DNA of 6,247 bases from Flavobacteriales bacterium UBA7382 (GTDB lineage: Bacteria > Bacteroidota > Bacteroidia > Flavobacteriales_D > Sanyastnellaceae): assembly GCA_002469765.1 (NCBI GenBank), contig DKNS01000045.1:1-6247 (forward strand), in the 5' to 3' direction. Positions within the stretch are counted from its first letter, which is position 1. Each line of letters starts with the position of its first letter. The position numbers and the translations under genes are program-made. Positions 5,555 to 6,247 of this stretch are shown one piece after another. Below the pieces are notes generated by a model. It saw only the letters and a list, made by a program, of their open reading frames with translations. It ran no database searches and was not told where the DNA came from.

Positions 5555-5567
5555 ACCTTTGAATTTG
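5554..5567 (+). promoter_or_regulatory. Two -7-like boxes before the CtlX-like gene
   Basis: AACCTTTG (5554-5561) and TGAATTTG (5560-5567) each match five of the six fixed positions of TAnnTTTG and lie within 22 bases of the ATG at 5576. TTTGA recurs at 5558-5562 and 5564-5568, with CTTGA following at 5570-5574. This may be a weak internal promoter. With only 21 bases between the genes, read-through from upstream is more likely to be the main source of transcript. Confidence 0.2.
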
Positions 5568-5575
5568 ACCTTGAC

Positions 5576-6247
5576 ATGAGCCACCCTGCCCAAAGCACCT
5601 GCCACATTCTGATGGTTCGGCCTGCGACGTTCCGAAAGAACGAAGAGACCGCCGGCAACAACCATTACCAACAGGACGCCCAGATTGATGACGTGCACCA
5701 AGCGGCCCTCGACGAATTCGACCGCATGGTGGAAGACTTGCGCGGGCGTGGCGTGAACATCATGGTGGTGGAGGACACTCCCTCGACGGACACCCCAGAC
5801 GCCTTGTTCCCCAACAACTGGGTGTCGTTCCACGCAGATGGCCGAGTGGGGTTGTACCCCATGTTTGCGCCCAACCGCCGCATGGAGCGCCGAGAAGACA
5901 TCCTCTACGATTTGGTTCACGTGCACGGATTCGACATGGATGAAATCGTGGACTTCACCGAGTTCGAGAGCCATGACGCGTACCTCGAAGGCACCGGGAG
6001 CATGGTCTTGGACAGGATCAATGGCAAAGCCTACGCTGCCTTGAGCCCACGAACCGACCGCGACGCGTTCGCCCATTGGTGCGAATCGATGGACCTCGAA
6101 GGTGTGGTCTTTGAAGCCAACCAATCGATGGACGACGCACGCATGCCCATTTACCACACGAATGTGATGATGGCGGTTGGCACCGGTTGGGCAGCGGTGT
6201 GCCTCGACTCCATCGACCACCCCGACGACCGGGCGTTGGTGATGGAC
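5576..6247 (+). CDS. ctlX: CtlX-like citrulline hydrolase (arginine deiminase-related), 3' truncated
   Basis: The frame is open from the ATG at 5576 to the right edge, giving 224 residues; I translated it by hand. Family members are roughly 300 residues, so about 80 are missing. Visible landmarks: ILMVRPATFRKNEETAGNN (11-29), the conserved N-terminus; DALFPNNWVSFH (75-86), substrate-binding loop; LEGTGSMVLDR (137-147) with E138; LSPRTD (156-161); and YHTNVMMAVG (193-202) with the probable catalytic H194. The nucleophilic Cys is expected near the missing C-terminus, so intactness cannot be judged. By family knowledge CtlX hydrolyses the ureido group of citrulline, giving ornithine, CO2 and ammonia. 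It is cytoplasmic, with no signal peptide. It follows another guanidine-modifying enzyme by 21 bases, so one may produce the other's substrate. An ornithine aminotransferase gene downstream would support this, but that lies outside the window. Confidence 0.88.
   Translation, partial: MSHPAQSTCHILMVRPATFRKNEETAGNNHYQQDAQIDDVHQAALDEFDRMVEDLRGRGVNIMVVEDTPSTDTPDALFPNNWVSFHADGRVGLYPMFAPNRRMERREDILYDLVHVHGFDMDEIVDFTEFESHDAYLEGTGSMVLDRINGKAYAALSPRTDRDAFAHWCESMDLEGVVFEANQSMDDARMPIYHTNVMMAVGTGWAAVCLDSIDHPDDRALVMD

Noticed and set aside
5156..6220. Long minus-strand open frame (354 codons) across the deiminase and CtlX-like genes
   Set aside because: It is antisense to two genes with clear family motifs, spans their junction, and its translation shows no recognisable domain. 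GC-rich third positions on the + strand remove stops on the other strand.
1..6247. CRISPR arrays, tRNA or rRNA genes, insertion sequences, toxin-antitoxin or phage-defence modules
   Set aside because: No repeat-spacer pattern, cloverleaf, transposase motif, terminal inverted repeats or paired small genes seen; the window is filled by ordinary-sized genes on one strand.

Overview
The window looks like chromosomal DNA from a fairly GC-rich member of the Bacteroidota, possibly near the Flavobacteriales. I infer this from gene content and start-site style, not from a marker gene. The isopenicillin-N-synthase-like oxygenase, the arginine-deiminase-family enzyme and the CtlX-like enzyme all read like forms common in that phylum. 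Most starts lack a Shine-Dalgarno sequence. A perfect match to the Bacteroidota -7 promoter element (TAnnTTTG) sits four bases before one start codon, and a predicted lipoprotein has an acidic stretch right after its lipidated cysteine. All six genes are on the + strand, tightly packed, with no gene-free stretch above 76 bases.

Layout: (1) 1-558, the C-terminal part of a GT-B glycosyltransferase cut by the left edge. (2) 583-1590, a non-heme Fe(II)/2-oxoglutarate-type oxygenase with a complete metal site. (3) 1665-3134, an HtrA/Deg serine protease with an intact catalytic triad and two PDZ domains. (4) A 76-base gap with a bulged hairpin and a 10-bp-phased repeat. (5) 3211-3804, a stand-alone Lon substrate-binding-domain protein. 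(6) 3822-4631, an unrecognised lipoprotein. (7) 4646-5554, an arginine-deiminase/amidinotransferase-superfamily enzyme. (8) 5576-6247, a CtlX-like citrulline hydrolase cut by the right edge before its expected catalytic cysteine.

Functional reading: HtrA (envelope proteolysis) and the Lon-domain protein form a loose protein-quality-control theme. The last three genes are spaced by 14 and 21 bases and probably form one transcript, starting at the -7 element at 3810-3817. Its two enzymes belong to the same guanidine-modifying fold and suggest arginine/citrulline-type catabolism toward ornithine. The lipoprotein has no obvious role in that pathway. I see no mobile element, CRISPR array, tRNA or rRNA, and no clear new defence or conflict system. 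The least explained material is the lipoprotein and the start-site architecture: a 13-base identity shared by two starts, TGRCCC/GGGTCA inverted repeats, and a 16-bp perfect palindrome inside the lipoprotein signal peptide.
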